Below are positions 55,669-62,958 of a DNA stretch of 64,000 nucleotides, in pieces. The notes under the pieces are model-generated. The model was not told the origin of the DNA. It searched no databases and was given only the letters and a program-made list of their open reading frames with translations. Source of the DNA: Spartobacteria bacterium UBA695 (GTDB taxonomy: Bacteria > Verrucomicrobiota > Verrucomicrobiia > Chthoniobacterales > Chthoniobacteraceae); contig DBMP01000007.1 of assembly GCA_002298145.1 (NCBI GenBank), forward strand, positions 1 through 64,000. Direction: 5' to 3'. Position 1 is the stretch's first letter; each line of letters begins with the position of its first letter. Both the position numbers and the translations under genes were made by a program.

Positions 55669-57030
55669 ATGGCTCGGATCCTGATTATCGACGACGAACC
55701 GGCAATGGTAGAAGTCATCTCCACCATCTGTCGTGACATGGGGCACCAAGCGTTCCCCTTCAACTCCGCCGCGCGCGCGATCGAGGCGCTCCCCGGCACG
55801 ATGCCCCAACTGGTCGTCGCTGACATCAAGATGCAGCACCTCACCGGCTTCGACGTCCTGCGCGCCTGCAACGACCTCTCCCAGCGCCCCGCCGTCATCA
55901 TGGTCACCGGCTACGCCTCGGTGGAAACCGCCGTGGAAGCCATGAAGCTCGGCGCGTTCGACTACGTCACCAAGCCCTTCAAAATTGACCAATTTCAGCT
56001 CACCCTCCAGCGCGCGCTCGACTTCCAATGCGCCGTCCGGGAGAACACGATCCTCAAACGGGAGCTCAAGGACCGCTACAAGTTCGAGAACATCGTCGGC
56101 ACCAGCTCCAAGATGCAGCAGGTCTACAACCTCATCGCCAAGGTCGCCGACACCGACAGCACCATCCTGATCCAGGGCGAGAGCGGCACCGGTAAAGAGC
56201 TTGTCGCCCGGGCGCTCCACTTCAACAGCCGCCGCCAGCACCACCCCTTTGTGGCCATCAACTGCTCCGCCCTGCCCGAGAACCTGCTCGAAAGCGAGCT
56301 CTTCGGGCACAAAAAAGGAGCCTTCACCGGAGCCGTGCAGGACAAAATGGGCCTCTTCGAGGAAGCCCACCACGGGACGATCTTCCTGGACGAGATCAAC
56401 TCCATGGCGCAGACCCTCCAGACCAAGCTTCTGCGCGTTTTGCAGGAACGGACCATCCGCCGCGTGGGCGATACCAAGAACATCCCCATCAGCGTCCGCG
56501 TACTGGCCGCCTCCAACGAATCGCTGCACGAGAAAATCCTCACCGGCGGCTTCCGCGAGGACCTCTACTACCGCCTGGCGGTCATCCCCATCGACCTCCC
56601 GCCGCTGCGCGACCGCCCAGAGGACATCCCGCTCCTGGCCCAGCACTTCATGCAAAAAGTGGCCGCGCAGAACCAGACGCCGGTGCCCAAGATCGAGGCC
56701 GACGCCATGGAGGCGCTGACCAAGTACGCCTGGCCCGGCAACGTCCGCGAACTGGAGAACGCCATCGAACGCGCCTGCGCGCTCTGCGACGACTCCCGCA
56801 TCACCCTGACCGACCTGCCCGCGCAAGTCGCCCAACGCAGCGCGGCCCATGGCGGCGAACCCCCCGAACCGGGCAAGCTCCCGGTGGGCGAGCCGCTGGA
56901 CGCCTACGTGAAAAACCTGGAACGGCGCTTCATCGAAGAAACCATCCACTTCAACGACGGCTCACGCGACCGCGCCGCCAAGATGCTCGGCATCAGCATG
57001 GCGACGCTCTATCGCAAACTGGCGAATTAA
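55669..57030 (+). CDS. NtrC-type sigma-54-dependent response regulator
   Basis: A 453-residue three-domain regulator. The receiver has RILIIDDEPAMVEV, the phospho-Asp in VVADIKMQ and TKPFKID with the conserved Lys. The AAA+ domain has GESGTGKELVARAL (Walker A), GAFTGAVQDKMG (sigma-54 contact) and FLDEINSMA (Walker B). A C-terminal Fis-type helix-turn-helix reads NDGSRDRAAKMLGISMATLYRKL. It activates sigma-54 promoters. No kinase gene adjoins; the preceding 220 bp non-coding stretch separates it from scpB. Confidence 0.95.
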   Translation: MARILIIDDEPAMVEVISTICRDMGHQAFPFNSAARAIEALPGTMPQLVVADIKMQHLTGFDVLRACNDLSQRPAVIMVTGYASVETAVEAMKLGAFDYVTKPFKIDQFQLTLQRALDFQCAVRENTILKRELKDRYKFENIVGTSSKMQQVYNLIAKVADTDSTILIQGESGTGKELVARALHFNSRRQHHPFVAINCSALPENLLESELFGHKKGAFTGAVQDKMGLFEEAHHGTIFLDEINSMAQTLQTKLLRVLQERTIRRVGDTKNIPISVRVLAASNESLHEKILTGGFREDLYYRLAVIPIDLPPLRDRPEDIPLLAQHFMQKVAAQNQTPVPKIEADAMEALTKYAWPGNVRELENAIERACALCDDSRITLTDLPAQVAQRSAAHGGEPPEPGKLPVGEPLDAYVKNLERRFIEETIHFNDGSRDRAAKMLGISMATLYRKLAN

Positions 57031-57079
57031 TACGCCGTTCATAGTCAAAGGCCCCTCATTGGCCTCTCTATAAAAGATA

Positions 57080-57128
57080 TTTCACGCAAAGACGCAAAGA
57101 AGGCAGATGTGTATCTTCTTTGCGTGAG
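57080..57128. repeat. cgcaaag inverted repeat hairpin
   Basis: TCACGCAAAGACGCAAAGAAG (57082-57102) faces CTTCTTTGCGTGA (57115-57127). The arms can form a hairpin between the two convergent genes, possibly a terminator. It belongs to the same family as 32290 and 59449. Confidence 0.6.
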
Positions 57129-57221
57129 ACTTAATGCCTTTTTTCTGTGGAAATCATCAAGTCTGGCCCGATCAAGGCCAGTAGGCGGCCCCACTTTCCG
57201 CGCGCCCATGCGCACCCCAGG

Positions 57222-57872
57222 CTAGCAATCACCCAGGGCGCGGCGGTATTCCACAAGCTCCTTCACGGAGACCATCGGCATGCCGTGTTGCTGCGAATAG
57301 GCGGCGATCTGCGCCCCCTTGGCCATCGTGCCGTCGGGGTTCATCAGCTCGCAGAGCACGCCGCACGGCTGAAGCCCAGCCAGGCGCATGAGATCGACCG
57401 TCGCCTCGGTGTGCCCGGGGCGTTCCAGCACCCCGCCGGGGCGGGCGCGCAGCGGAAAGACATGCCCGGGGCGGTTCAAATCAGAAGGCCGGGCCCCCGG
57501 AGCCGAGGCGGCGCGCACCGTTTGCAGGCGGTCGTAGGCCGAGACGCCGGTGGTCACGCCCGTGGCCGCTTCGATGGTGACGGTAAACGCCGTGCCGTAG
57601 TGGCTGGAATTCTTCTCCACCATGGGCGGGAGATCGAGCGAGGCCGCCTTTTCGTCCGTCAGGCACAGGCAGACGATACCGCTGCAATCGCGGATAAGGA
57701 GCGCCATTTGCGCTTCGGTGAGGTGTTCAGCCGAGTAGATGACGTCGGCCTCGTTTTCCCGGTCCGGATCGTCGGAAACCAAGACGCCCTGGCCGTTTTG
57801 CAGAGCGCGGAACGCGGCGGCCACCCGGGGATACGCCGCCAAGAGATTGGATTGAGTCTGATTCATGGTCAT
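57222..57872 (-). CDS. ribB: 3,4-dihydroxy-2-butanone 4-phosphate synthase
   Basis: A 216-residue stand-alone DHBP synthase. It has GVLVSDDPDRENEADVIYSAEHL, IRDCSGIVCLCLTDE, GTAFTVTIEAATGVTTGVSAYDRL and LNRPGHVFPLRARPGGVLERPGHTEATVDLMRLAGL, close to E. coli RibB in length and motif order. It converts ribulose 5-phosphate to the four-carbon riboflavin precursor. The ATG at 57872 was chosen because GGGAAG lies 6 bases upstream; an ATG two codons later is less favoured. Controlled by the FMN riboswitch upstream. Confidence 0.96.
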   Translation of the reverse strand: MTMNQTQSNLLAAYPRVAAAFRALQNGQGVLVSDDPDRENEADVIYSAEHLTEAQMALLIRDCSGIVCLCLTDEKAASLDLPPMVEKNSSHYGTAFTVTIEAATGVTTGVSAYDRLQTVRAASAPGARPSDLNRPGHVFPLRARPGGVLERPGHTEATVDLMRLAGLQPCGVLCELMNPDGTMAKGAQIAAYSQQHGMPMVSVKELVEYRRALGDC

Positions 57873-57916
57873 TTGCAACTTCCCAGAATCAGGGTGGCGA
57901 ACTGCGGCCAGCCTCG

Positions 57917-57944
57917 CCGCCGGACGCGCGTCCGGGCAAGCCAA
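57917..57944 (-). promoter_or_regulatory. GC-palindrome between riboswitch and ribB
   Basis: Between the aptamer and the ribosome-binding site lies CCGGACGCGCGTCCGG, a perfect 16-bp palindrome inside longer GCGG/CCGC-type arms. No T-run follows. It is a candidate expression platform acting through ribosome-site access rather than termination. Confidence 0.45.
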
Positions 57945-57954
57945 GCCCCGCATG

Positions 57955-58124
57955 TTTCTCTTTTATCCGGACTGTACCGTCGGCTCCGGCATCGCACCGG
58001 ATCTGCTGACCCTCCAGCCCCCCTGTTTTTTTTAAGGAGGCCAAAGGCGCTCGTGGGCTCCCCGGAGATCTTAAAAAAACCCCCGGGATACCACCGGTGG
58101 GGAGTTGCACCCCGCCCTGAGAAT
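57955..58124 (-). promoter_or_regulatory. FMN riboswitch (RFN element)
   Basis: On the minus strand all conserved parts of the RFN element occur in order: TCTCAGGGCGGGGTGCAACT and CCCCACCGGTGGTA, the GGAGCCCACGAGCG segment, GATCCGGTGCGATGCCGG, then GCCGACGGTACAGTCCGGAT and AAAAGAGAA closing the basal P1 stem. It spans about 170 bases and ends about 80 bases before the ribB start. It should reduce ribB expression when FMN is plentiful. Confidence 0.96.
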
Positions 58125-58132
58125 GGACCCTT

Positions 58133-58162
58133 AACTTACGGCCCCCGGGACAACCGTGTCAA
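58133..58162 (-). promoter_or_regulatory. Promoter of the riboswitch-ribB transcript
   Basis: TTGACA (58162-58157) and TAAGTT (58138-58133) lie on the minus strand with an 18-bp spacer, just before the start of the riboswitch. A start site would fall about 7 bases on, at the beginning of the aptamer. Confidence 0.75.
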
Positions 58163-58206
58163 CCCTCCAGGGTGGCCGGTTGGCGATGCGCGCGCCGGAA
58201 AATGCA

Positions 58207-58242
58207 CAAAGACGCGACCCCTTTTTGAGGTCCGCGTCTTTG
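58207..58242 (-). terminator. Hairpin terminator after the PUR-domain gene
   Basis: On the minus strand CAAAGACGCGGACCTC pairs with GGGGTCGCGTCTTTG, giving a long GC-rich stem followed by TGCATTTTCC. It starts about 23 bases after the PUR gene stop and isolates ribB transcription. Confidence 0.65.
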
Positions 58243-58265
58243 AAAATTCCCAGCCTTCTCCGGCC

Positions 58266-58496
58266 TTAGATGCCGGATTCGAGGTCGATCAAGCGTTGCA
58301 GCGCATCCGCGAAATCGTGGAAAGCGGCCGCGGGCAGCATGATCGTGTCCCGGCGTCCCCCGACGTCCTCGGTGATCTTCAAAAAACGGCCCCGGGCATT
58401 CTCTTTGAGATCGAGAAAGAAAATTTTCCGGTCCACGTTAATCTTTTCCGATGCCAGCGGTTCGTTGACCTGGCGTTCTCCTGAATCGTTAATCAT
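58266..58496 (-). CDS. Bacterial PUR-domain nucleic-acid-binding protein (DUF3276)
   Basis: A 76-residue one-domain protein with the PUR repeat: DRKIFFLDLKENARGRFLKI, then GGRRDTIMLPAAAFHDFADAL. It resembles the bacterial Pur-alpha homologues characterised in Borrelia and found in Bacteroidota and PVC bacteria. It likely binds purine-rich single-stranded DNA or RNA as a dimer. The start at 58496 (MINDSGERQ) was chosen; an upstream start adds a non-family basic segment. Confidence 0.85.
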   Translation of the reverse strand: MINDSGERQVNEPLASEKINVDRKIFFLDLKENARGRFLKITEDVGGRRDTIMLPAAAFHDFADALQRLIDLESGI

Positions 58497-58652
58497 AGAT
58501 TTATTGCCGTCCGCTCGGGTTTGCCTCACCCGCACTCTTGGGCAGTCCCCCTACTCTACGAACCTTGATTGGACACGCAACCAGATTTTATTTGCAGCCG
58601 AGTGACAAAAAGTCAAAAAAGGTACTCTTGGCTTTTTTCAGGAGATCCCCCC

Positions 58653-59435
58653 ATGACGCCCCTTTTTCTCGTCGACGCTTTCACCCAACACCCCTTTTCG
58701 GGCAACCCGGCGGCGGTTTGTGTGCTGCCAACCCCCGGCGACGAGCACTGGATGCGGCTGGTGGCGCGGGAGATGAACCTCTCTGAAACGGCGTTTCTCC
58801 ACGGGCAGGGGTCGGAGTGGTCGCTGCGCTGGTTTACCCCGGCGGTGGAGGTGCGCCTCTGCGGCCATGCGACCCTCGCGGCGGCGCATATTCTCTGGGA
58901 ACAGGGCCTGGCCAACGAACAGCAGCCCCTGGCCTTTGCCACGCTCAGCGGACGGCTGACGGCGACCCGCGTTGGGAACGCCGTTGAGCTCGACTTCCCT
59001 GCGACGCCCGCCGAGGCGGTTCCCGAGCCGGAGGGCCTGGCCCGGGCGCTCGGCTGTAAACCGCTCTGGACCGGCCGCAGCAGCCTGGATTACCTCGTGG
59101 AGGTGGAGGACGAGGCGACGCTGCGCACGCTACACCCCGACCTCGGGGTGCTCGCCAAGCTCCCCGTGCGCGGGGTGATCGTCACCGCCCGGAGCGATTC
59201 GTATGACTTTGTTTGCCGGTTTTTCGCCCCCGCTGCCGGGATCAACGAAGACCCGGTGACGGGCTCGGCCTTCTGCGCGCTAGGCCCCTACTGGCAGCCA
59301 AAGCTCCGCAAGGCCGACCTAAGCGTCTACCAGGGCAGCGAGCGCGGCGGGACGGCGAAGGTCTGCGTGCGCGGCAAGCGCGTGCTCATCGCCGGGCACG
59401 CCGTGACGATGGGCCGCGTGGAACTCAACGAGTAA
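58653..59435 (+). CDS. PhzF-family isomerase
   Basis: A 260-residue PhzF-like protein. It starts FLVDAFTQHPFSGNPAAVCVLP, has EMNLSETAFL with the catalytic Glu, RWFTPAVEVRLCGHATLAAAHIL and the second-domain FVCRFFAPAAGINEDPVTGSAFCALGPYW. These are all diagnostic. Members isomerise or epimerise small substrates; physiological role here unknown. AGGAG lies 8 bases before the ATG at 58653. It converges on trpS. Confidence 0.93.
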   Translation: MTPLFLVDAFTQHPFSGNPAAVCVLPTPGDEHWMRLVAREMNLSETAFLHGQGSEWSLRWFTPAVEVRLCGHATLAAAHILWEQGLANEQQPLAFATLSGRLTATRVGNAVELDFPATPAEAVPEPEGLARALGCKPLWTGRSSLDYLVEVEDEATLRTLHPDLGVLAKLPVRGVIVTARSDSYDFVCRFFAPAAGINEDPVTGSAFCALGPYWQPKLRKADLSVYQGSERGGTAKVCVRGKRVLIAGHAVTMGRVELNE

Positions 59436-59448
59436 AAACCGCGATAGA

Positions 59449-59526
59449 AAAAGCCGCCAAAAAGCGCAAGAGGCGCAAAGGCGGGGCGGCGCTTTTATTT
59501 TGCGCTTTATGCGCCTTTTTGCGGCT
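59449..59526. repeat. Long imperfect inverted repeat (agccgc...gcggct) between phzF-like gene and trpS
   Basis: AGCCGCCAAAAAGCGCAAGA plus GGCGCAAA faces TTTGCGCTTTATGCGCCTTT plus TTGCGGCT across a short GC-rich middle. The arms of about 28 bases pair imperfectly, giving a hairpin between convergent genes, a likely bidirectional terminator. It is also a member of the GCAAAG repeat family. Confidence 0.7.
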
Positions 59527-59551
59527 AATCCCAGTCCGGGGTTTAGGATAA

Positions 59552-60517
59552 CTACAGCCCCATGGCCGTGCGCACGCGCTTGAGCGTGACGTTGGCCAGT
59601 TCGTTGGCGCGGGCGGCTCCTTTGCGGAGGACCTCGTCGATGTAGCCGGGATCGCGCTCGATCTCCTCGCGGCGGGCGCGGGCCGGGGCGAAGTGGTCCC
59701 AGATGGCCGCGAAGAGGCGCTTCTTAAAGTCGCCGTAGCCGGTGCCGCCATTGCGGAAGTCGGCTTCCATTTTGGCCACGTCATCCGGACTGGCAAAGAG
59801 TTTGTAGAGCCCGAAGATGGAGGAGGTCTCGGGGTCCTTGGGCGTTTCGACCGGCGTGGAGTCGGTAATGATGCCCATGATCTTCTTTTTGAGCGCCTTT
59901 TCCTCCAGGAACAGCTCGATGGTGTTGTTGTAGCTCTTGCTCATCTTCTGGCCATCGAGGCCGGGGATGGTTGCCAGGTCGGGCAGAATGCTCGGCTCGG
60001 GCAGGCGGAAGAGGTCCTTGCCGAAGGTCTCGTTCATTTTGATGGCGAGATCCCGGGTGACTTCCACGTGCTGCTTCTGGTCCTTGCCGACGGGGACGAT
60101 GTCGCTGTCGTAGATGAGGATATCGGCCGCCATGAGCACCGGGTAGGCGAAGAGGCCGTGGTTGGCGGCTTTCCCGTGGGCCAGCGCGTCCTTGTAGGCA
60201 TGGCAGCGCTCCAGGAGGCCCATCGGCGTCAGGACGGAGAGCAGCCAGGAGAGTTCGGTGACCTGCGGCACGTCGGATTGCTTAAAGAGAACGGCCTTGG
60301 CCGGATCGAGGCCGCAGGCGAGGAAGTCGAGCGCGGCGCGGCGGGTGGCCTCGCGGAGTTGGGCGGCGTCGTGAACGGTGGTCAGCGCATGGTAATCGGC
60401 CAGGAAATAGAGCGCCTCGCCTTTGTTCTGCCAGTCGATCGCCGGGCGCATCATGCCGAAATAGTTGCCAATGTGAAGCCGACCGGTGGGTTTGATCCCT
60501 GAAAGAATGCGAGGCAT
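59552..60517 (-). CDS. trpS: Tryptophanyl-tRNA synthetase
   Basis: A 321-residue class Ic synthetase. It opens PRILSGIKPTGRLHIGNYFG with the HIGN variant of HIGH, contains YPVLMAADILIYDSDIVPVGKDQKQHVE and the KMSKS-loop motif GQKMSKSYNN. It charges tRNA-Trp (gene at 19.4 kb). Length is normal. No leader attenuator was recognised. Confidence 0.96.
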   Translation of the reverse strand: MPRILSGIKPTGRLHIGNYFGMMRPAIDWQNKGEALYFLADYHALTTVHDAAQLREATRRAALDFLACGLDPAKAVLFKQSDVPQVTELSWLLSVLTPMGLLERCHAYKDALAHGKAANHGLFAYPVLMAADILIYDSDIVPVGKDQKQHVEVTRDLAIKMNETFGKDLFRLPEPSILPDLATIPGLDGQKMSKSYNNTIELFLEEKALKKKIMGIITDSTPVETPKDPETSSIFGLYKLFASPDDVAKMEADFRNGGTGYGDFKKRLFAAIWDHFAPARARREEIERDPGYIDEVLRKGAARANELANVTLKRVRTAMGL

Positions 60518-60748
60518 AAGAAAAAAAGCGTGTTGAAGAAAGGGAGACTTTTCCGATCCGGGTCGGTTTTGTCAAGCATCGCCCAGCGCATCGGGAGGAT
60601 GGGACTCCCGATGCGCGGACCGCGTTTTGGCGGCGGGCTTCCCAAGGCGAGAAGCATCATAGAGGAAGAGGCACCGATTTTCGGCCACTTATAGGTGGCT
60701 ATCTTTACAAAATCGCAAATTTCTTCCATCAGCATCCCTCTCCCCTCG

Positions 60749-60990
60749 TTACGAATCTCCAGATTCGTAATGCCCTTGTCTGGGAATCTCTGATTCCATA
60801 ACCGCACGGAACGAATCAGGAGATTCGCAGACAGAAGAGGTTCCCAATCTGGAGATTGGGAACCAGGAGCAGGCGCAGGCGATTGTTCTTCTCGTGCCGA
60901 AACTCTATTTCGGCACCGCTTGGACCCGCAACTCGATTGCGGCAATGGAGTTGCCGGCGCAAGGGCGTTCCCAAATGGAGTTTGGGAACG
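60749..60990. repeat. Array of seven short imperfect palindromes
   Basis: The 490-bp gap between the LpxL-WaaF fusion and trpS has seven palindromic units: 60749-60770 (TTACGAATCTCCAGATTCGT), 60783-60797, 60812-60827, 60840-60863 (GTTCCCAATCTGGAGATTGG), 60895-60915 (TGCCGAAACTCTATTTCGGC), 60926-60942 and 60966-60990 (CGTTCCCAAATGGAGTTTGG). Several share an AATCT/AGATT or CTGGAG centre. Such arrays are common between genes of Verrucomicrobiota and planctomycetes but function is unclear. No gene is seen in the rest of the gap. Confidence 0.8.
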
Positions 60991-61008
60991 AGGAGGCAAG
61001 GCGACAGC

Positions 61009-62940
61009 TCAACACCCGATGACTTCCAGCACGGCCTTCGCGGCTTCCTGCGCGGTGACGGCCTCCATGCAGCGGAAGTCGAGCGGGCATTTGCGCAGGA
61101 AGCACGGGCTACACTCCACTTGGTGACGCAACACGCGGTGACCCGGCCCGAGCGGCCCGGTGAGCCGGGGCTCGGTGGAGCCAAAGACGGAGACGGTCGG
61201 CACGCCCAGCGCGGCGGCGAGGTGCATGGTGCCGGTGTCGTTGGTGAGCAGCGCGGCGCATTCGCCAAGGCGCTCCATCAGCTCGGAAAGGGTGGTTTTG
61301 CCGATCAGGTTGGTGACGCGCCCGGTGAGCTTCGCCACGATCTCGTCGCCAACGGGCGCATCCCCCGCCACGCCAAAGAGCACCCATTCGCAATCAACAC
61401 GCGCCGAGACGGCGTTGGCGGCTTCGGCGAACCGTTCGGGCATCCAGCGTTTGGCCGGGCCGTATTCCGCGCCGGGGCAAAGGCCGATTTTCAGTGGTCC
61501 CTCCGGGCGGGGCTGGGTGGCGAAGCAGGATTCCAGCGGCACCTCGGCGATCTCTCCGCCGATCCACTCGGCGAGCTGGAGGTAGTGATGGACCTGGTGC
61601 TGCGCAGGCTGGGGCGGGGCGGGCGTTTTGGAGCCCTTGGGCACCTTTGCGGGCTCGGGCGTAAAGGCCGGGGCCAGGAGCGCCTTGCGCCATTTGGCCG
61701 CGTAGCCCGCCCGGCGCGGAATCCCCGCCAGCCAGGCTTCCAGTGCGGTGCGGATGGAGTTGGGCAGGATGACCGCCGCGTCGAAATACCGCGCCCGCAG
61801 CTTGCGCGCGACGGCAAAGAGCCCCTCGCCCGGTTCGATCGTGAGCACTTCGTCGATCTCCGGGAAGCGCCGCCAGTAATCGGCCAACTTGGCTTTGACG
61901 AGCACGGTCACGCGCACGTCGGGCCGCCCTTTCTTGATCGAGAGGACCGCCGGGGTGGTCATGACGGCGTCGCCCAGCCAGTTGCTGGAGCGCACGACAA
62001 TACGGAAGGGCTTCAAATCAGCCGCAGTCATCCCGACGGGCAGCGCGATGCCGCGCTTGTATTCGGAGAGGAGGAAATTGGGCTGGGGCGTTTTCCAGCG
62101 GTTGTGGACCCAGAACCAGTCGGCGGGCGAGCGGCGGATCTGCTTTTCCAGGGCCTGGTTGAGCTCGGCGGTGAGCTGGGCGACGTTGCGGGTGGCGCTA
62201 AGCTCCGGTTTTTCAATGACCATGCGCCAGTAGCCGGGCTTGTCGGTGAAGACGGCGGCCAGGATGAAGCTCGCCCCGGTGCGCAGGGCCAGCGTGGCGG
62301 CCAGCGGCGAGGTGGAGGCGAGCCGCCCGAAGAAGGGGCACCAGATCCCGCCGTCGCCCGCGTGCTGGTCGATCAAAATGCCAACGAGCCCTCTTTCCCG
62401 CAGCAGCTCGACGGCCCGGTGGAATCCCTTTTTGCGAGCCATGGGCTCCATGCCGAGACGCGAGCGGGAGTCGCGGATGAATTGGTCGATAAACGGGTTT
62501 TTGAGCGGCTGAAAGACCGTCGAGCTTTTGCCGGGGTAGATGAGCGGAGTGATCTGCCCCAGGGCCTCCCAGTTGCCAAGGTGGCTCAAAATACCGACAG
62601 CCCCCACGGGGTCGTTGGCGACGGAGCGGATCAGCTCCACGCCTTCCACCTGGACATGCTTGACGACCTCCTCGCGCGACATCGTCGCCATTTTCACCGA
62701 GGAGAGGAGGTTCGCCCCCAGCCGGATGAAATGCTTCCGGGCCAGAGCGCGGATTTCCTTCTCCGTCATCTCCCCCTCGAAGGCGAGCGTGAGATTCCGG
62801 ACGACCAGCCCCCGGTACCCCGGCAGGATGAGATGGGCCGCCCCGCCGAGCGCCGCCCCCAAACGGTAGACGACGCCCATCGGAAGGGCGGATAACAGGC
62901 GGCAAAAGGCGAGGAAAAGGTAGTAAACGAAGCGGTCCAT
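61009..62940 (-). CDS. Fusion of lipid A acyltransferase (LpxL/HtrB) and heptosyltransferase (WaaF)
   Basis: A 643-residue two-domain protein. Residues 1-300 form an LpxL/HtrB acyltransferase with an N-terminal hydrophobic segment, NLTLAFEG, the HX4E catalytic motif SHLGNWEALG (His near 119), RKKGFHRAVELLR and WFWVHNRWK. Residues about 312-643 form a GT-9 heptosyltransferase with RSSNWLGDAVMTTPAVLSIK, GLCPGAEYGPAKRWMPERFAE and LTNDTGTMHLAAALGVPTVSVFGSTEP. It would link late acylation of lipid A with inner-core heptose addition. No stop or frameshift separates the domains. It starts 18 bp after pyk. Confidence 0.93.
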   Translation of the reverse strand: MDRFVYYLFLAFCRLLSALPMGVVYRLGAALGGAAHLILPGYRGLVVRNLTLAFEGEMTEKEIRALARKHFIRLGANLLSSVKMATMSREEVVKHVQVEGVELIRSVANDPVGAVGILSHLGNWEALGQITPLIYPGKSSTVFQPLKNPFIDQFIRDSRSRLGMEPMARKKGFHRAVELLRERGLVGILIDQHAGDGGIWCPFFGRLASTSPLAATLALRTGASFILAAVFTDKPGYWRMVIEKPELSATRNVAQLTAELNQALEKQIRRSPADWFWVHNRWKTPQPNFLLSEYKRGIALPVGMTAADLKPFRIVVRSSNWLGDAVMTTPAVLSIKKGRPDVRVTVLVKAKLADYWRRFPEIDEVLTIEPGEGLFAVARKLRARYFDAAVILPNSIRTALEAWLAGIPRRAGYAAKWRKALLAPAFTPEPAKVPKGSKTPAPPQPAQHQVHHYLQLAEWIGGEIAEVPLESCFATQPRPEGPLKIGLCPGAEYGPAKRWMPERFAEAANAVSARVDCEWVLFGVAGDAPVGDEIVAKLTGRVTNLIGKTTLSELMERLGECAALLTNDTGTMHLAAALGVPTVSVFGSTEPRLTGPLGPGHRVLRHQVECSPCFLRKCPLDFRCMEAVTAQEAAKAVLEVIGC

Positions 62941-62958
62941 TGGAATGGGCCGCCGATA

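Noticed and set aside
60451..60999. 182-codon minus-strand frame between trpS and the LpxL-WaaF gene
   Set aside because: It covers the palindrome array and overlaps the trpS start; its sequence follows the repeats, with no protein-like pattern.
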